Origin: Aliishimia sp039978895
GTDB lineage: Bacteria; Pseudomonadota; Alphaproteobacteria; Rhodobacterales; Rhodobacteraceae
Assembly (NCBI GenBank): GCA_039978895.1
Contig: JBDWAL010000046.1
Span: 62,001-126,000 of the forward strand
Length of the DNA: 64,000 nucleotides
Direction of reading: 5' to 3'
Below the pieces are notes generated by a model, which was given only the letters and a program-made list of their open reading frames with translations, searched no databases and was not told where the DNA came from. Position numbers and translations under genes: made by a program. Positions 8,494-17,332 of this stretch are shown here, one piece after another. The first letter of the stretch is position 1. Each line of letters begins with the position of its first letter.

Positions 8494-9501
8494 ATGCTGA
8501 CTTTTACGATTAGACGATTGGTTCTATCCGTCCCAACGCTTTTATTTATCAGCCTTTCTATCTTCTTATTGCTACAACTCGCCCCGGGCGATCCGATGGC
8601 ACAGGTCCCCCTGACCGTCCCGCCTGAGGTCAAAGAAAAAATGCGCGAAGCCCTTGGTTTGGGCGAAGCGTGGTACATCCAATACTGGAAGTGGATCGTT
8701 CAGTTCTTCTGGATTGAGCCCCAAGTTTGGTTCGACAATATTTTTGGCACTACCTTTTCTGAAGGCAAGTTGCGTGTCATCTCTTGGCAGACACGCTCAC
8801 CTGTTATGGACATCGTCGTGCAGCGTATTCCGCAGACGCTTTGGGTGGTTGGTGTCGCATATGTTCTGGCGATCATCATCGCGATCCCGATTGGCATCTA
8901 TTCAGCTTATCGCCAGTATTCATTCTTTGATAACGCGGGAACGTTTGTATCAATGGTTGGCTTTTCGGTCCCGCCGTTTTTCACCGGGCCGTTGCTGATA
9001 GTTATTTTTGCGGTGCAACTTGGCTGGCTGCCATCTGTCTACAATACTGTGCATGTTGTGAATGATTGGAACAGTTTTGTGTTCCAACTCAAACAGATGG
9101 TTCTGCCCGTCATGGTGCTTGCCCTGCAGATTACGGCGCAGATGAACCGTTATATGCGGGCGTCGATGCTGGACAATCTCAATCAGGACTACGTGCGCAC
9201 AGCCCGTGCTAAGGGGCTGCCTGAGCGAACGGTGGTTATGTCCCATGTTGTGCGCAACTCGATGATCCCTATCGTGACGGTGATCGCCTTGAACGTGCCC
9301 AATATCTTCGGCGGCGCCATCATCACCGAGGTGATCTTCAAGGTAAACGGCATCGGCCAATTGCTGATCACAGCTCTTTTCGCAAATGATCTACCGATGG
9401 TGATGACGCTGACGTTCATCTTCGCAATTCTGATCGTGATGTTTAACATTATCGCTGACGTGCTTTACGGCCTGCTCGACCCGAGGATCCGCTATGACTG
9501 A
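8494..9501 (+). CDS. Peptide ABC transporter permease (DppB/OppB type)
   Basis: First inner-membrane permease of the importer, 335 residues. It begins with the short cytoplasmic start and first helix usual for this family (LTFTIRRLVLSVPTLLFIS), then GDPMAQVP, a long periplasmic stretch (about 60-100), and five further helices. The coupling (EAA) loop reads RTARAKGLPERTVVMSHVVRN near 230-250 and contacts the ATPase. The C-terminus NIIADVLYGLLDPRIRYD is typical. It overlaps the next permease by 8 bases, indicating coupled translation. Confidence 0.92.
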   Translation: MLTFTIRRLVLSVPTLLFISLSIFLLLQLAPGDPMAQVPLTVPPEVKEKMREALGLGEAWYIQYWKWIVQFFWIEPQVWFDNIFGTTFSEGKLRVISWQTRSPVMDIVVQRIPQTLWVVGVAYVLAIIIAIPIGIYSAYRQYSFFDNAGTFVSMVGFSVPPFFTGPLLIVIFAVQLGWLPSVYNTVHVVNDWNSFVFQLKQMVLPVMVLALQITAQMNRYMRASMLDNLNQDYVRTARAKGLPERTVVMSHVVRNSMIPIVTVIALNVPNIFGGAIITEVIFKVNGIGQLLITALFANDLPMVMTLTFIFAILIVMFNIIADVLYGLLDPRIRYD

Positions 9502-10471
9502 GTCAACAGACATCGAAAACTTCGGCGCCTTGCAGGACAAAGAACCCAGCAAGCCCCCGCAATCGCAATGGAAAGAAGTCTGGCAACAATTCCGCAAACA
9601 CAAGGGCGCGGTATGGGGTGGTGGCTTCTTGTTGTTCATCACTTTGGCGGTCCTGATTGGCCCGTATATCTGGACCCTTGAGGCCAGCAAGATCGACATT
9701 CGCAACAAGGACATGCGTCCGATCTACACTGCGATTTGGAATGGCGATGCGAAAGTTGGCTGGGGCCATCCGTTGGGCACCGATCAGTTGGGCCGCGACC
9801 TGTTGTCGTATCTGATCGAAGGGGGCCGTGCCTCTATGGCGGTAGGTTGGGCCGCGATGATCATTTCCCTGTCCATCGGCACAGGATTTGGCGTGCTTGC
9901 CGGCTTTTTCAGACGTCTTGATGGCCCGCTGATGAGGTTCACCGATTTGGTGCTGTCCTTGCCAATTCTCCCGTTGCTGCTGGTCGCTGTCACGTTGTTT
10001 CGCCAACCACTGGTCTCCGGCTTGGGCAGTCCTGAACTTGGGATGTTCGTGTTGATTGTGGCAATCATCGGCGTCACCTCTTGGATGCAAACCGCGCGTA
10101 TCGTGCGGGGCGAAGTTTTGGCGCTCAAAGAGCGCGAATTCATCCTTGCGGCACGTTCGATTGGAACCTCGAACGCGTCGATGATCCGCCGTCACTTGCT
10201 GCCAAACGTATTGTCCCCGATCATGGTGTCCGCGACCCTCGGCTTGGCGACGGCGATCATCACAGAAAGCTCGCTGTCCTTCTTGGGCGTCGGTTTCCCA
10301 TCTGACTTCCCGACTTGGGGCAAATTGCTTGCGGATGCTGTACCGCGCATGGAGCGCTTCCCGGAGCGGGTCATGTTGCCCGGCGTTGCGATCTCTCTAA
10401 CTGTGTTGTCAGTAAACTATCTTGGCGACGGTCTGCGTGACGCGCTTGATCCACGTATTCGCGGGCGTTAA
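9494..10471 (+). CDS. Peptide ABC transporter permease (DppC/OppC type)
   Basis: Second permease, 325 residues. A polar N-terminal tail of about 45 residues is followed by a first helix (VWGGGFLLFITLAVLIGPYIW), the family motif HPLGTDQLGRDLLSYLIEGGRASMAVG, and five more helices. The EAA loop is ILAARSIGTSNASMIRRHLLPN near 215-240. The C-terminus ends NYLGDGLRDALDPRIRGR, as usual for DppC. It pairs with the upstream DppB-type permease and should dock with the fused ATPase encoded on the other strand. A weak GC-rich inverted repeat follows the stop without a T-run, so I do not call a terminator. Confidence 0.92.
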   Translation: MTESTDIENFGALQDKEPSKPPQSQWKEVWQQFRKHKGAVWGGGFLLFITLAVLIGPYIWTLEASKIDIRNKDMRPIYTAIWNGDAKVGWGHPLGTDQLGRDLLSYLIEGGRASMAVGWAAMIISLSIGTGFGVLAGFFRRLDGPLMRFTDLVLSLPILPLLLVAVTLFRQPLVSGLGSPELGMFVLIVAIIGVTSWMQTARIVRGEVLALKEREFILAARSIGTSNASMIRRHLLPNVLSPIMVSATLGLATAIITESSLSFLGVGFPSDFPTWGKLLADAVPRMERFPERVMLPGVAISLTVLSVNYLGDGLRDALDPRIRGR

Positions 10472-10737
10472 CCCCGCTTTTGGCGCGGGCCTACGAAGGG
10501 TCGCGCCAGCCATCCATATTTGGGAATTGAAGCGTTTGGGCTTGGTCGGATCGGGCCATAACTTTTCACCTCAATTGGCGTTCGTATTCGATAAAACAGT
10601 CTAAACAACATGCTGAAGCAAGCGCGCATCATCTAGGGTTGCATTGCGCGCGTATCGCTGTCGTTCACCCCAAGAATACCCCAAGATTTTCGCTTCAGTT
10701 AACTCAGCCTTTACTACATTTACGCCACAAAGGCGGT

Positions 10738-11568
10738 ATGTTTGATGCTGCCCCTCCCCCCTCGGATCATGCATTGCTGCAGGATTCTGCGTTTGCCGCA
10801 GCCCTTAAACTTTGCGGACAATCCCCAATTAAATTGCCTTGTGGTTTAACTTTGCTCTGTCGTCGCATCTTGGGAATTCCGTTTGTGATGCTGCCACGGG
10901 CAGAACCGCCGCGTGATCTTGATGCGCAATTGGCGAGCGTGGGTTTGGCGCGCGTTCCCACAATTCTGTCACCAGAGAGGCCGTGCAAAGATATGCGCGC
11001 AGTACGGATTCGTTTGGGTATCGCAACCGCAACTATCGATCTGACACCCAAAACGGACACGCGTCGCGCAAGCCTGCACGCCAAGTGGCGCAATCAGCTT
11101 TGCCGCGCTGAGGACAGCCCCCTGCAGATTCGTTCGACATCTCTGAAAACCAATCACCCAATACTGCGTCTAGAAGAACAACAAGCCCGCGCGCGTCGTT
11201 ACGCCAATTGGCCGACCAATCTTACGGCGGCCTTCGCGACTGTCGCCCCCGACCAGACCCGCCTGTTCACAGCATATCTTTTCGGTACACCGGTATCCCA
11301 CATGCTGTTTTTGTTGCATGGCGGTCGCGCGACCTATCACATTGGACACACCAATGAAGAAGGCCGCAAATATCACGCACATAATCTGTTGCTTTGGAAC
11401 GCATCCTGTTGGCTGGCGAAATCGGGTCGAACGTCATTAGACCTAGGCCTACTTCATACGGACACCCATTCGCTTAACCGATTTAAACTGCGCTCGGGTG
11501 CTCATTCTTACGACACTGGCGGAACTTGGTTGCGTTGGCACCCGTTTGCACGAAAAACAGCCCCTTAG
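10738..11568 (+). CDS. GNAT/FemAB-like acyltransferase family protein
   Basis: A 276-residue protein whose C-terminal half matches the GNAT fold seen in FemAB-like (GNAT_6) proteins: a basic stretch HAKWRNQLCRAE near 145, then a core with TYHIGHTNEEGRKYHAHNLL and SLDLGLLHTDTHSLNRFKLRSGA. That last pattern, an Asp-Leu-Gly followed by a conserved lysine strand, is how these proteins end. The probable role is transfer of an acyl or aminoacyl group; the substrate is unknown. I chose the ATG at 10738, preceded by AAAGG, over an upstream in-frame start at 10639 whose extra residues look non-coding. The gene is monocistronic. Confidence 0.65.
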   Translation: MFDAAPPPSDHALLQDSAFAAALKLCGQSPIKLPCGLTLLCRRILGIPFVMLPRAEPPRDLDAQLASVGLARVPTILSPERPCKDMRAVRIRLGIATATIDLTPKTDTRRASLHAKWRNQLCRAEDSPLQIRSTSLKTNHPILRLEEQQARARRYANWPTNLTAAFATVAPDQTRLFTAYLFGTPVSHMLFLLHGGRATYHIGHTNEEGRKYHAHNLLLWNASCWLAKSGRTSLDLGLLHTDTHSLNRFKLRSGAHSYDTGGTWLRWHPFARKTAP

Positions 11569-11868
11569 AAGTCGCAGTGTCTTGCTACTGTCGCGCTTTC
11601 AAAGTGATGGCGTGCGAGTGAATGGAAAAACGTTCAACGGCTAATTTATCTTACCCTTCGAGTTCTCGGTAAGTTCCGAGACATCAAATGGCTCGTTTCG
11701 AAATTCCAGAAAGTGCTAATGCACTCTCTATGATCTGATCCGCCTTCACATCATTGCACGAGAAATTTATCCACGCTCTCCCCCGTACCAACGACTGGCG
11801 ACCTTGCGCTCATACAAAGAGACAGCTTCAATGTCCTGTATCGTTTGAACACTGAGAGGATAGACCAC
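11569..11868. other. Intergenic region without a recognised gene
   Basis: About 300 bases, richer in A+T than the flanks. It contains a 6 bp inverted repeat with a TAAGTT loop at 11664-11681 (not followed by Ts) and TTATCCACG at 11767-11775, one base off the DnaA-box consensus. No coding signal seen; it presumably holds the promoter of the next gene. Confidence 0.4.
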
Positions 11869-12654
11869 GTGCGCAGACTTCAGATTATCGCCCTTGCAGC
11901 CATTATCATTGCAGGATTGGGCTATTTTTGGCCACGCGGATCATCGGTAACATCCGACGACGTCATTACCCTTTTGCGCACACAAAACCCTCAATTATCG
12001 ACTGCGGACATGTCCCTTGTTGGTTGCCAATTTTCCATCGGGTTCCAAACCCAAATGCCAGAAACGGACCGGATGTCGATAAATGAGTTTCACGCAGATC
12101 TTGCTTTGTTTGAACTGAACACGATCCGTATGTCCAACCCCACCACAGGCGTTGTGGTCACAATCGATCGTAAACCAATCTCTGATACGTTGATCAAACA
12201 GGTTCGCAAAGTAACAGACTTACTGCCATCACTTGACGCGACGGATCAGGCTTCACAGGGCGAACAATCCGAAGACAGCACCAGTGCAGATACGCCCCCA
12301 AACCGCATCACAGACACACAAATAAGGGATGTGCTTGTCCAACCCAATGGCACGCTGAAATTCAGCGTCAGCAGCGCGATCACACCTAACGACGCCGACG
12401 AAAAGACAGACCTAAAACCCCACGCAGACGCGCCCGCATTCTATGCTTTTGCCAACAGCGTCATCAACTTAGAGGCCCCTAAGACGGCGGCCATCGGTTT
12501 GTTTTTTCAGGGTGATACTGCTGCACCGGACACATTGCTTTCTGGAAGCATCGTTATCCCGCTCAGCTTGCAATTTGTCTCTCAAGATCTGGAGGCGGCC
12601 AAACAAATGGGACAGGTTCTATTTGACTACAAAACGCAGCATTGTGTGTCTTAA
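11869..12654 (+). CDS. Membrane-anchored protein of unknown function
   Basis: I do not recognise this 261-residue protein. A single hydrophobic segment (LQIIALAAIIIAGLGYFW, residues 3-20) with no clear signal-peptidase site suggests an N-terminal anchor and a periplasmic domain. The domain has two Cys residues, one near 54 (VGCQF) and one three from the C-terminus (HCVS), which could pair. A linker near 130-155 is rich in Asp, Gln and Ser. I chose GTG at 11869 because GAGAGGA lies 8 bases upstream; an in-frame TTG at 11845 is the alternative. It is monocistronic and followed by a strong bidirectional terminator. Confidence 0.7.
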   Translation: MRRLQIIALAAIIIAGLGYFWPRGSSVTSDDVITLLRTQNPQLSTADMSLVGCQFSIGFQTQMPETDRMSINEFHADLALFELNTIRMSNPTTGVVVTIDRKPISDTLIKQVRKVTDLLPSLDATDQASQGEQSEDSTSADTPPNRITDTQIRDVLVQPNGTLKFSVSSAITPNDADEKTDLKPHADAPAFYAFANSVINLEAPKTAAIGLFFQGDTAAPDTLLSGSIVIPLSLQFVSQDLEAAKQMGQVLFDYKTQHCVS

Positions 12655-12696
12655 ACACAAAGACTGCGCTTTCGTTACACGCACCGCACAAAAAAG

Positions 12697-12730
12697 ACGC
12701 CCGCTTCTGTGAAAAGAAGCGGGCGTTTAA
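12697..12730. terminator. Bidirectional intrinsic terminator
   Basis: An 11 bp perfect stem ACGCCCGCTTC / GAAGCGGGCGT (12697-12726) with an 8-base loop. An A-run precedes it and TTT follows, so it can stop transcription both from the forward gene ending at 12654 and from pntB on the reverse strand. Confidence 0.85.
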
Positions 12731-12767
12731 CCGAATAGATCATCAACAAAGTTTTAGCCAATGAGGA

Positions 12768-14201
12768 TCAGTCGATCATTGGCAGCAACTTGTCCAAGCT
12801 AGACTTCGCGTCACCATAGAACATGCGTGTGTTTTCTTTGAAAAACAGCGGGTTCTCGATACCGGAATATCCTGTCCCCTGCCCACGTTTGGACACGAAG
12901 ACCTGCTTGGATTTCCAGCACTCAAGAACAGGCATCCCAGCGATTGGTGAGTTGGGATCATCTTGCGCAGCTGGATTTACGATGTCGTTGGAGCCTATCA
13001 CAATGGAGACGTCCGTCTCCGGGAAGTCTTCGTTGATCTCGTCCATTTCAAGCACGATGTCATAAGGCACTTTTGCTTCCGCCAGCAGAACATTCATGTG
13101 GCCGGGCAAACGTCCCGCAACAGGGTGGATCGCAAAGCGAACCGTCTTACCCTGAGCACGCAGCTTACGCGTCAACTCGGCAACCGCAGACTGTGCCTGC
13201 GCCACCGCCATGCCGTAGCCTGGAATGATCACAACACTGTCCGCTTCATTCAACGCCGTCGCAACGCCGTCAGCCTCAATGGCAACCTGTTCGCCTTCAA
13301 CAGCCATCTGCTCACCCGCAGGGCCACCAAAGCCGCCCAAGATCACAGACACGAACGAACGGTTCATCGCTTTACACATGATGTAGGACAAAATCGCGCC
13401 AGATGAACCGACCAGTGCGCCAACCACAATCAACAGATCATTGCCGAGCGAGAAGCCAATCGCAGCCGCAGCCCAACCCGAATACGAATTCAGCATTGAG
13501 ACAACCACAGGCATGTCTGCCCCGCCAATGCCCATGATCAAATGGTAGCCAATGAACAAGGCCGCCAATGTCATCAAGAACAACGGGAAGAAGCCGCCTG
13601 TGTTGAAGTACCAGATCAAGCAAAGCAAAGACAACGCAGCCGCCCCAGCATTCAACATGTGACCACCGGGCAATTTTGTTGCCGAGGAATCGACGCGACC
13701 CGCCAGTTTGCCGTACGCGATGACGGATCCTGTGAAGGTGATGGCCCCGATGAAGATACCCAAGAACAGCTCAACCCGCAGAATGGCGATCTCTACGCCG
13801 TCCTTTTTGGCGAGCAATGCCGCAAAGCCTTCAAGCGCTTTCTTGGCAGCGTCATCCATAGCCATGACACGACCAAGCTCGATATGCGCGATAAGGCCCA
13901 CGAAGACCGCAGCTAACCCCACAAGCGAGTGCATAGCTGCAACAAGTTCAGGCATTTGCGTCATTTTAACTTTGGTCGCCAATTGGTACCCAATTGCGCC
14001 GCCACCTGCGATCAAGATGATCGACAAAAGCCAATACCCAGAACCCGGTCCGATCAAGGTTGCCGCGACGGCCAGTGCCATACCAGCAATGCCATACCAT
14101 ACAGCGCGTTTTGCGCTTTCTTGCCCAGACAACCCGCCCAAAGACAGGATGAAGAGCACAGCCGCGACCACATAGGCCGCTGTTGTAAAGCCGAAATCCA
14201 T
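12768..14201 (-). CDS. pntB: NAD(P) transhydrogenase subunit beta
   Basis: Inner-membrane beta subunit of the proton-pumping transhydrogenase, which uses the proton gradient to reduce NADP+ with NADH. The 477-residue chain has about nine membrane helices in the first 270 residues and a C-terminal NADP-binding domain. Family motifs include GYGMAVAQAQ for the nucleotide-binding loop, FAIHPVAGRLPGHMNVLLAEA, VLEMDEIN, and VIGSNDIVNPAA with the following DDPNSPIAGMPVLE. It ends with KSSLDKLLPMID. It lies 12 bases after pntA, so the two form an operon. Confidence 0.96.
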   Translation of the reverse strand: MDFGFTTAAYVVAAVLFILSLGGLSGQESAKRAVWYGIAGMALAVAATLIGPGSGYWLLSIILIAGGGAIGYQLATKVKMTQMPELVAAMHSLVGLAAVFVGLIAHIELGRVMAMDDAAKKALEGFAALLAKKDGVEIAILRVELFLGIFIGAITFTGSVIAYGKLAGRVDSSATKLPGGHMLNAGAAALSLLCLIWYFNTGGFFPLFLMTLAALFIGYHLIMGIGGADMPVVVSMLNSYSGWAAAAIGFSLGNDLLIVVGALVGSSGAILSYIMCKAMNRSFVSVILGGFGGPAGEQMAVEGEQVAIEADGVATALNEADSVVIIPGYGMAVAQAQSAVAELTRKLRAQGKTVRFAIHPVAGRLPGHMNVLLAEAKVPYDIVLEMDEINEDFPETDVSIVIGSNDIVNPAAQDDPNSPIAGMPVLECWKSKQVFVSKRGQGTGYSGIENPLFFKENTRMFYGDAKSSLDKLLPMID

Positions 14202-14213
14202 ATGCCCTACTCC

Positions 14214-15788
14214 TTAAGACTTCTGGAACATGGCGAGCATACGCCGTGTCACGAGGAACCCACCAAAGATGTTAATCCCGGTCATAAAGACCGACACCGC
14301 AGCGAGAAGGATCACCAAGAAGCTGCCTGATCCGATTTGCATCAAGGCCCCCAAAATGATGATGGACGAAATCGCGTTGGTCACAGCCATCAAGGGAGTG
14401 TGCAACGAATGCGCCACGCCCCAAATGACTTGAAACCCAACGAAGACGGCCAACACGAACACAATGAAGTGCTGCATAAAGCTTGCAGGGGCAACAAGGC
14501 CAACTGCGAGCAACGCCGCGCCACCAACGGCCAGAAGCGTGACCTGATTGCGCGTCTGTTCTTTAAAGGCCGCGACTTCTTGTTCGCGTTTTTCTTCCGC
14601 CGTCAGCTCTTTGATCGGCTCTTTCTTCGGAGCCGCAGCAATCGCCGCGATTTTTGGTGGTGGCGGTGGGAAGGTCACTTCTTTTTCGTGCGTCACAGTC
14701 GCGCCGCGAATGACATCATCTTCCATGTTGTGGTTGATGACACCGTCTTTTTCCGGCGTGAGGTCTGTCAGCATGTGACGGATGTTGTTCGAGTAGAGCG
14801 TTGAAGATTGTGCTGCCATGCGCGATGGGAAATCAGTGTAGCCAACGATGGTCACGCCGTTATCCGTGACGATCTTCTCGTCCATCACAGTCAACTTGCA
14901 GTTGCCGCCTTTTTCCGCAGCAAGGTCTACGATCACAGAACCCGGCTTCATCATTTCAACCATGTCTGGCGTCCACAATTCAGGCGCTTCGCGGTTGGGG
15001 ATCAGAGCGGTACAGATGACGATGTCGATATCTGGCGCCATCTCACGGAACTTCGCAAGTTGCTTTTCGCGGAATTCAGGAGAAGACGGGGCGGCGTAGC
15101 CACCTGTTGCCGACGAGTCTTGTGTGCTTTCTTCGAACTCCAGGAAGACGAACTCTGCGCCCATAGATTCGATTTGCTCAGCGACTTCAGGACGCACATC
15201 AAAAGCATACGTGATTGCGCCGAGGGACGTAGACGTGCCGATCGCGGCCAAACCTGCAACACCGGCACCAATCACCAACACTTTGGCGGGTGGCACCTTA
15301 CCAGCGGCAGTGACCTGTCCTGTAAAGAACCGGCCAAAATTGTTCCCAGCTTCGATCACAGACCGGTAGCCTGCAATGTTGGCCATAGACGACAAGGCAT
15401 CCATTTTTTGCGCTCGACTGATACGTGGAACCATGTCCATCGCAATCAAGGTCGAACCTTTGTTCGCCGCAGAAGCCATCAGCTTTTCGTTGGCTGCCGG
15501 GTAAAAGAACGAGATCAGCGTTTGACCGTCGCGCAGTTTTTTCATCTCTGCGTCGCTCGGTGGGCGCACTTTGGCAACCACATCCGCAGCTTTCCAAAGG
15601 GCCGCAGCGGTCTTGACCACTGTAACACCCGCCGCCTCATAATCCGCATCCGAGAACCCAGCGGACTGCCCCGCCCCCGTCTCGATAAGGCAATCATGGC
15701 CTAATTTCTGGAGTTGTGTGGCGCTATCAGGTGTCATTGCCACCCGCGCTTCGCCGTTAAACGTCTCTTTTGGCGTTCCGATATTCAC
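14214..15788 (-). CDS. pntA: NAD(P) transhydrogenase subunit alpha
   Basis: NAD(H)-binding subunit of the transhydrogenase. The first 380 residues form the alanine-dehydrogenase-like soluble domain, opening with MNIGTPKETFNGEARVAMTP, with the NAD loop VIGAGVAGLAAIGT near 170 and the region KPGSVIVDLAAEKGGNCKLT. After a Pro/Ala/Lys linker near 385-410, a C-terminal block with about four hydrophobic segments (430-520) forms the membrane part. The single 524-residue chain corresponds to E. coli PntA (510), not to the split PntAA/PntAB of Rhodospirillum. Its promoter should be within 15789-15931. Confidence 0.95.
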   Translation of the reverse strand: MNIGTPKETFNGEARVAMTPDSATQLQKLGHDCLIETGAGQSAGFSDADYEAAGVTVVKTAAALWKAADVVAKVRPPSDAEMKKLRDGQTLISFFYPAANEKLMASAANKGSTLIAMDMVPRISRAQKMDALSSMANIAGYRSVIEAGNNFGRFFTGQVTAAGKVPPAKVLVIGAGVAGLAAIGTSTSLGAITYAFDVRPEVAEQIESMGAEFVFLEFEESTQDSSATGGYAAPSSPEFREKQLAKFREMAPDIDIVICTALIPNREAPELWTPDMVEMMKPGSVIVDLAAEKGGNCKLTVMDEKIVTDNGVTIVGYTDFPSRMAAQSSTLYSNNIRHMLTDLTPEKDGVINHNMEDDVIRGATVTHEKEVTFPPPPPKIAAIAAAPKKEPIKELTAEEKREQEVAAFKEQTRNQVTLLAVGGAALLAVGLVAPASFMQHFIVFVLAVFVGFQVIWGVAHSLHTPLMAVTNAISSIIILGALMQIGSGSFLVILLAAVSVFMTGINIFGGFLVTRRMLAMFQKS

Positions 15789-15931
15789 CGGTCATCCCCC
15801 TTCTCGTCGTATTGCAGCAACAATGGATCGCATATGGGCTTTGCCCACTATCGTGTGGTACAAAAATGCACAAGTGCTGGAGCTGTATTCGAGGGTATAT
15901 GGGTAATATTGTTGCGTCACAACTGCGCTTA

Positions 15932-16390
15932 TCACAACCAGCGTCGCGTGTTACGAACATAGGTCTCGAATTCGGCACCAAAGGCCGTCCTTAGTCTGTC
16001 TTCTTCGTCCCGAATGAAGCGCATCTGAATCAGGATCACAAAAAGCGGTACAAAAACAAGACCCTGAACTATTCCCCAGCGCAAACAAAGCCCAACAAGG
16101 ATTATCGCATCCGCTAGGTAAATCGGGTTGCGTGTGATCGAAAAGACCCCAGATGTGATCAAACTCGATGCATGTCTGTGCGGAATAATTGTCGTTTTAT
16201 GCTGTCGAAACTGCCATGCCGCCAGAAATATCAGCCCAACACCCGCCGCCACAATCATCGTACCTAACAATCGTACAGCCTGCGTCCCACCGGGCATTGG
16301 CATGATTTGCCCCAAACCCCAAACGAGCACAGCAAAGGCCAGCAACCAAGCAGGTGGGATATCGATCATTTTCACGACTGGCAAATTCAT
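15932..16390 (-). CDS. Isoprenylcysteine/phospholipid methyltransferase-family membrane protein
   Basis: A 152-residue integral membrane protein of the ICMT/PEMT-like family, small SAM-dependent methyltransferases with four to five helices. The recognisable C-terminal signature is SGVFSITRNPIYLADAIILVG, followed by a helix pair and IRDEEDRLRTAFGAEFETYVRNTRRWL, where the RNP and the EEDRL with the later FETY elements form the SAM pocket in this family. Typical members start close to the first helix, so I use the ATG at 16390; a TTG at 16426 is possible but neither has a strong ribosome-binding site. Bacterial substrates are largely unknown. Confidence 0.75.
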   Translation of the reverse strand: MNLPVVKMIDIPPAWLLAFAVLVWGLGQIMPMPGGTQAVRLLGTMIVAAGVGLIFLAAWQFRQHKTTIIPHRHASSLITSGVFSITRNPIYLADAIILVGLCLRWGIVQGLVFVPLFVILIQMRFIRDEEDRLRTAFGAEFETYVRNTRRWL

Positions 16391-16473
16391 ATGCCGTAAC
16401 GTGATCTTTTTGATCCCCTTGCGCAAGAGCGAAGCGGCTCGCAGGGTGCGCCATCACAACAAGGGAGAGCGAC

Positions 16474-17226
16474 ATGGATCTTACAGGTAAACACGCACTT
16501 GTGACGGGTGGTGGAACTGGCATTGGCCTTGCGATTGCCCGCGATTTGGCCCGCGCAGGGTGCCAAGTGACGATCACAGGGCGACGTCAAGAGGTCCTTG
16601 ATGAGGTGGCAGAGACAGGCATGACTGGTCGCGCTATGGATGTGCGCGATGAAGACAGCATCGTAAACACCATTGCTGCCGCGGTCGAGGCAAACGGCCC
16701 AGTCCAGATCTGCGTGGCGAATGCCGGGATAGCAGAGGGTAAAACTTTAGCCAAAATGGATCTCTCTTTTTGGCGGAATATGATGGCCACAAATTTGGAC
16801 GGCGCATTTTTGACCATTCGCGAATGCATGAATTCGATGAAAACGACCGATTGGGGACGCGTCATCACCATTGCGTCTATTGCTGGCGTCAAGGGGTTGC
16901 CCGGCGCGCCCTGTTACACGGCATCCAAACATGGCTTGATCGGTTTGACACGGGCACTGAGCGAAGACTTCATACGTGCTCCTTTTACGTTCAATGCAAT
17001 TTGTCCAGCCTATGTCGACACCCCAATCGTGCAACGCAACACACAATCAATCTCACAACGCGCAGGCATAAGTGAAGAAGACGCACGCAACACAATGGTC
17101 AGCACAAACCGTCACAAACGGTTGATTTCACCAGAAGAAGTGTCCGCGACCGCGATGTGGCTTGTTGGTCCAAATTCCGGCAGTATCAATGGCCAAGCAA
17201 TAGAGCTCGCTGGCGGTCAAATGTGA
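16474..17226 (+). CDS. Short-chain dehydrogenase/reductase (3-hydroxyacyl type)
   Basis: A classical SDR of 250 residues: cofactor loop TGGGTGIG (11-18), NAG near 89, catalytic Ser in IASIAGVKG, and Tyr148-x3-Lys152 in YTASK. The arginines of TGRR after strand 2 suggest NADP or mixed preference. The C-terminal stretch NRHKRLISPEEVSATAMWLV with GSINGQAIELAGGQ resembles 3-hydroxybutyrate dehydrogenases and the 2-hydroxycyclohexanecarboxyl-CoA dehydrogenases, so an acyl-CoA or hydroxy acid substrate is plausible but not shown. A strong AAGGGAGAG site precedes the ATG. It appears to be transcribed alone; a REP-like hairpin starts 10 bases after the stop. Confidence 0.85.
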   Translation: MDLTGKHALVTGGGTGIGLAIARDLARAGCQVTITGRRQEVLDEVAETGMTGRAMDVRDEDSIVNTIAAAVEANGPVQICVANAGIAEGKTLAKMDLSFWRNMMATNLDGAFLTIRECMNSMKTTDWGRVITIASIAGVKGLPGAPCYTASKHGLIGLTRALSEDFIRAPFTFNAICPAYVDTPIVQRNTQSISQRAGISEEDARNTMVSTNRHKRLISPEEVSATAMWLVGPNSGSINGQAIELAGGQM

Positions 17227-17235
17227 TAGAGCCGG

Positions 17236-17264
17236 GGTGCACCACAGGTGCACCTCACAAGGGC
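17236..17264 (+). repeat. REP-like palindrome upstream of the RAYT gene
   Basis: GGTGCACC-ACA-GGTGCACC forms an 8 bp stem with a 3-base loop, followed directly by TCACAAGGGC. The same loop and nearly the same 3' tail recur at 17834-17861, in the same orientation, on the other side of the transposase catalytic region. Palindrome plus conserved flank beside a RAYT gene is the arrangement of REP elements. Confidence 0.6.
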
Positions 17265-17332
17265 CGCATGCATAAAGGTTTTGGTGCTAGAACTTTCATA
17301 ATTCGCTAACTCTGATCTGCCATGATCACGCC

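Noticed and set aside
10472..10490. CCCGC / GCGGG repeat after the last permease as terminator
   Set aside because: Only 5 bp of stem and no T-run.
12256..12271. CTTCACAGGGC resembling the REP tail
   Set aside because: Inside a coding region, without the ACA-loop palindrome; chance match.
14808..15704. Forward open frame of 298 codons opposite pntA
   Set aside because: Shadow of pntA codon usage; no ribosome-binding site and biased His/Arg composition.
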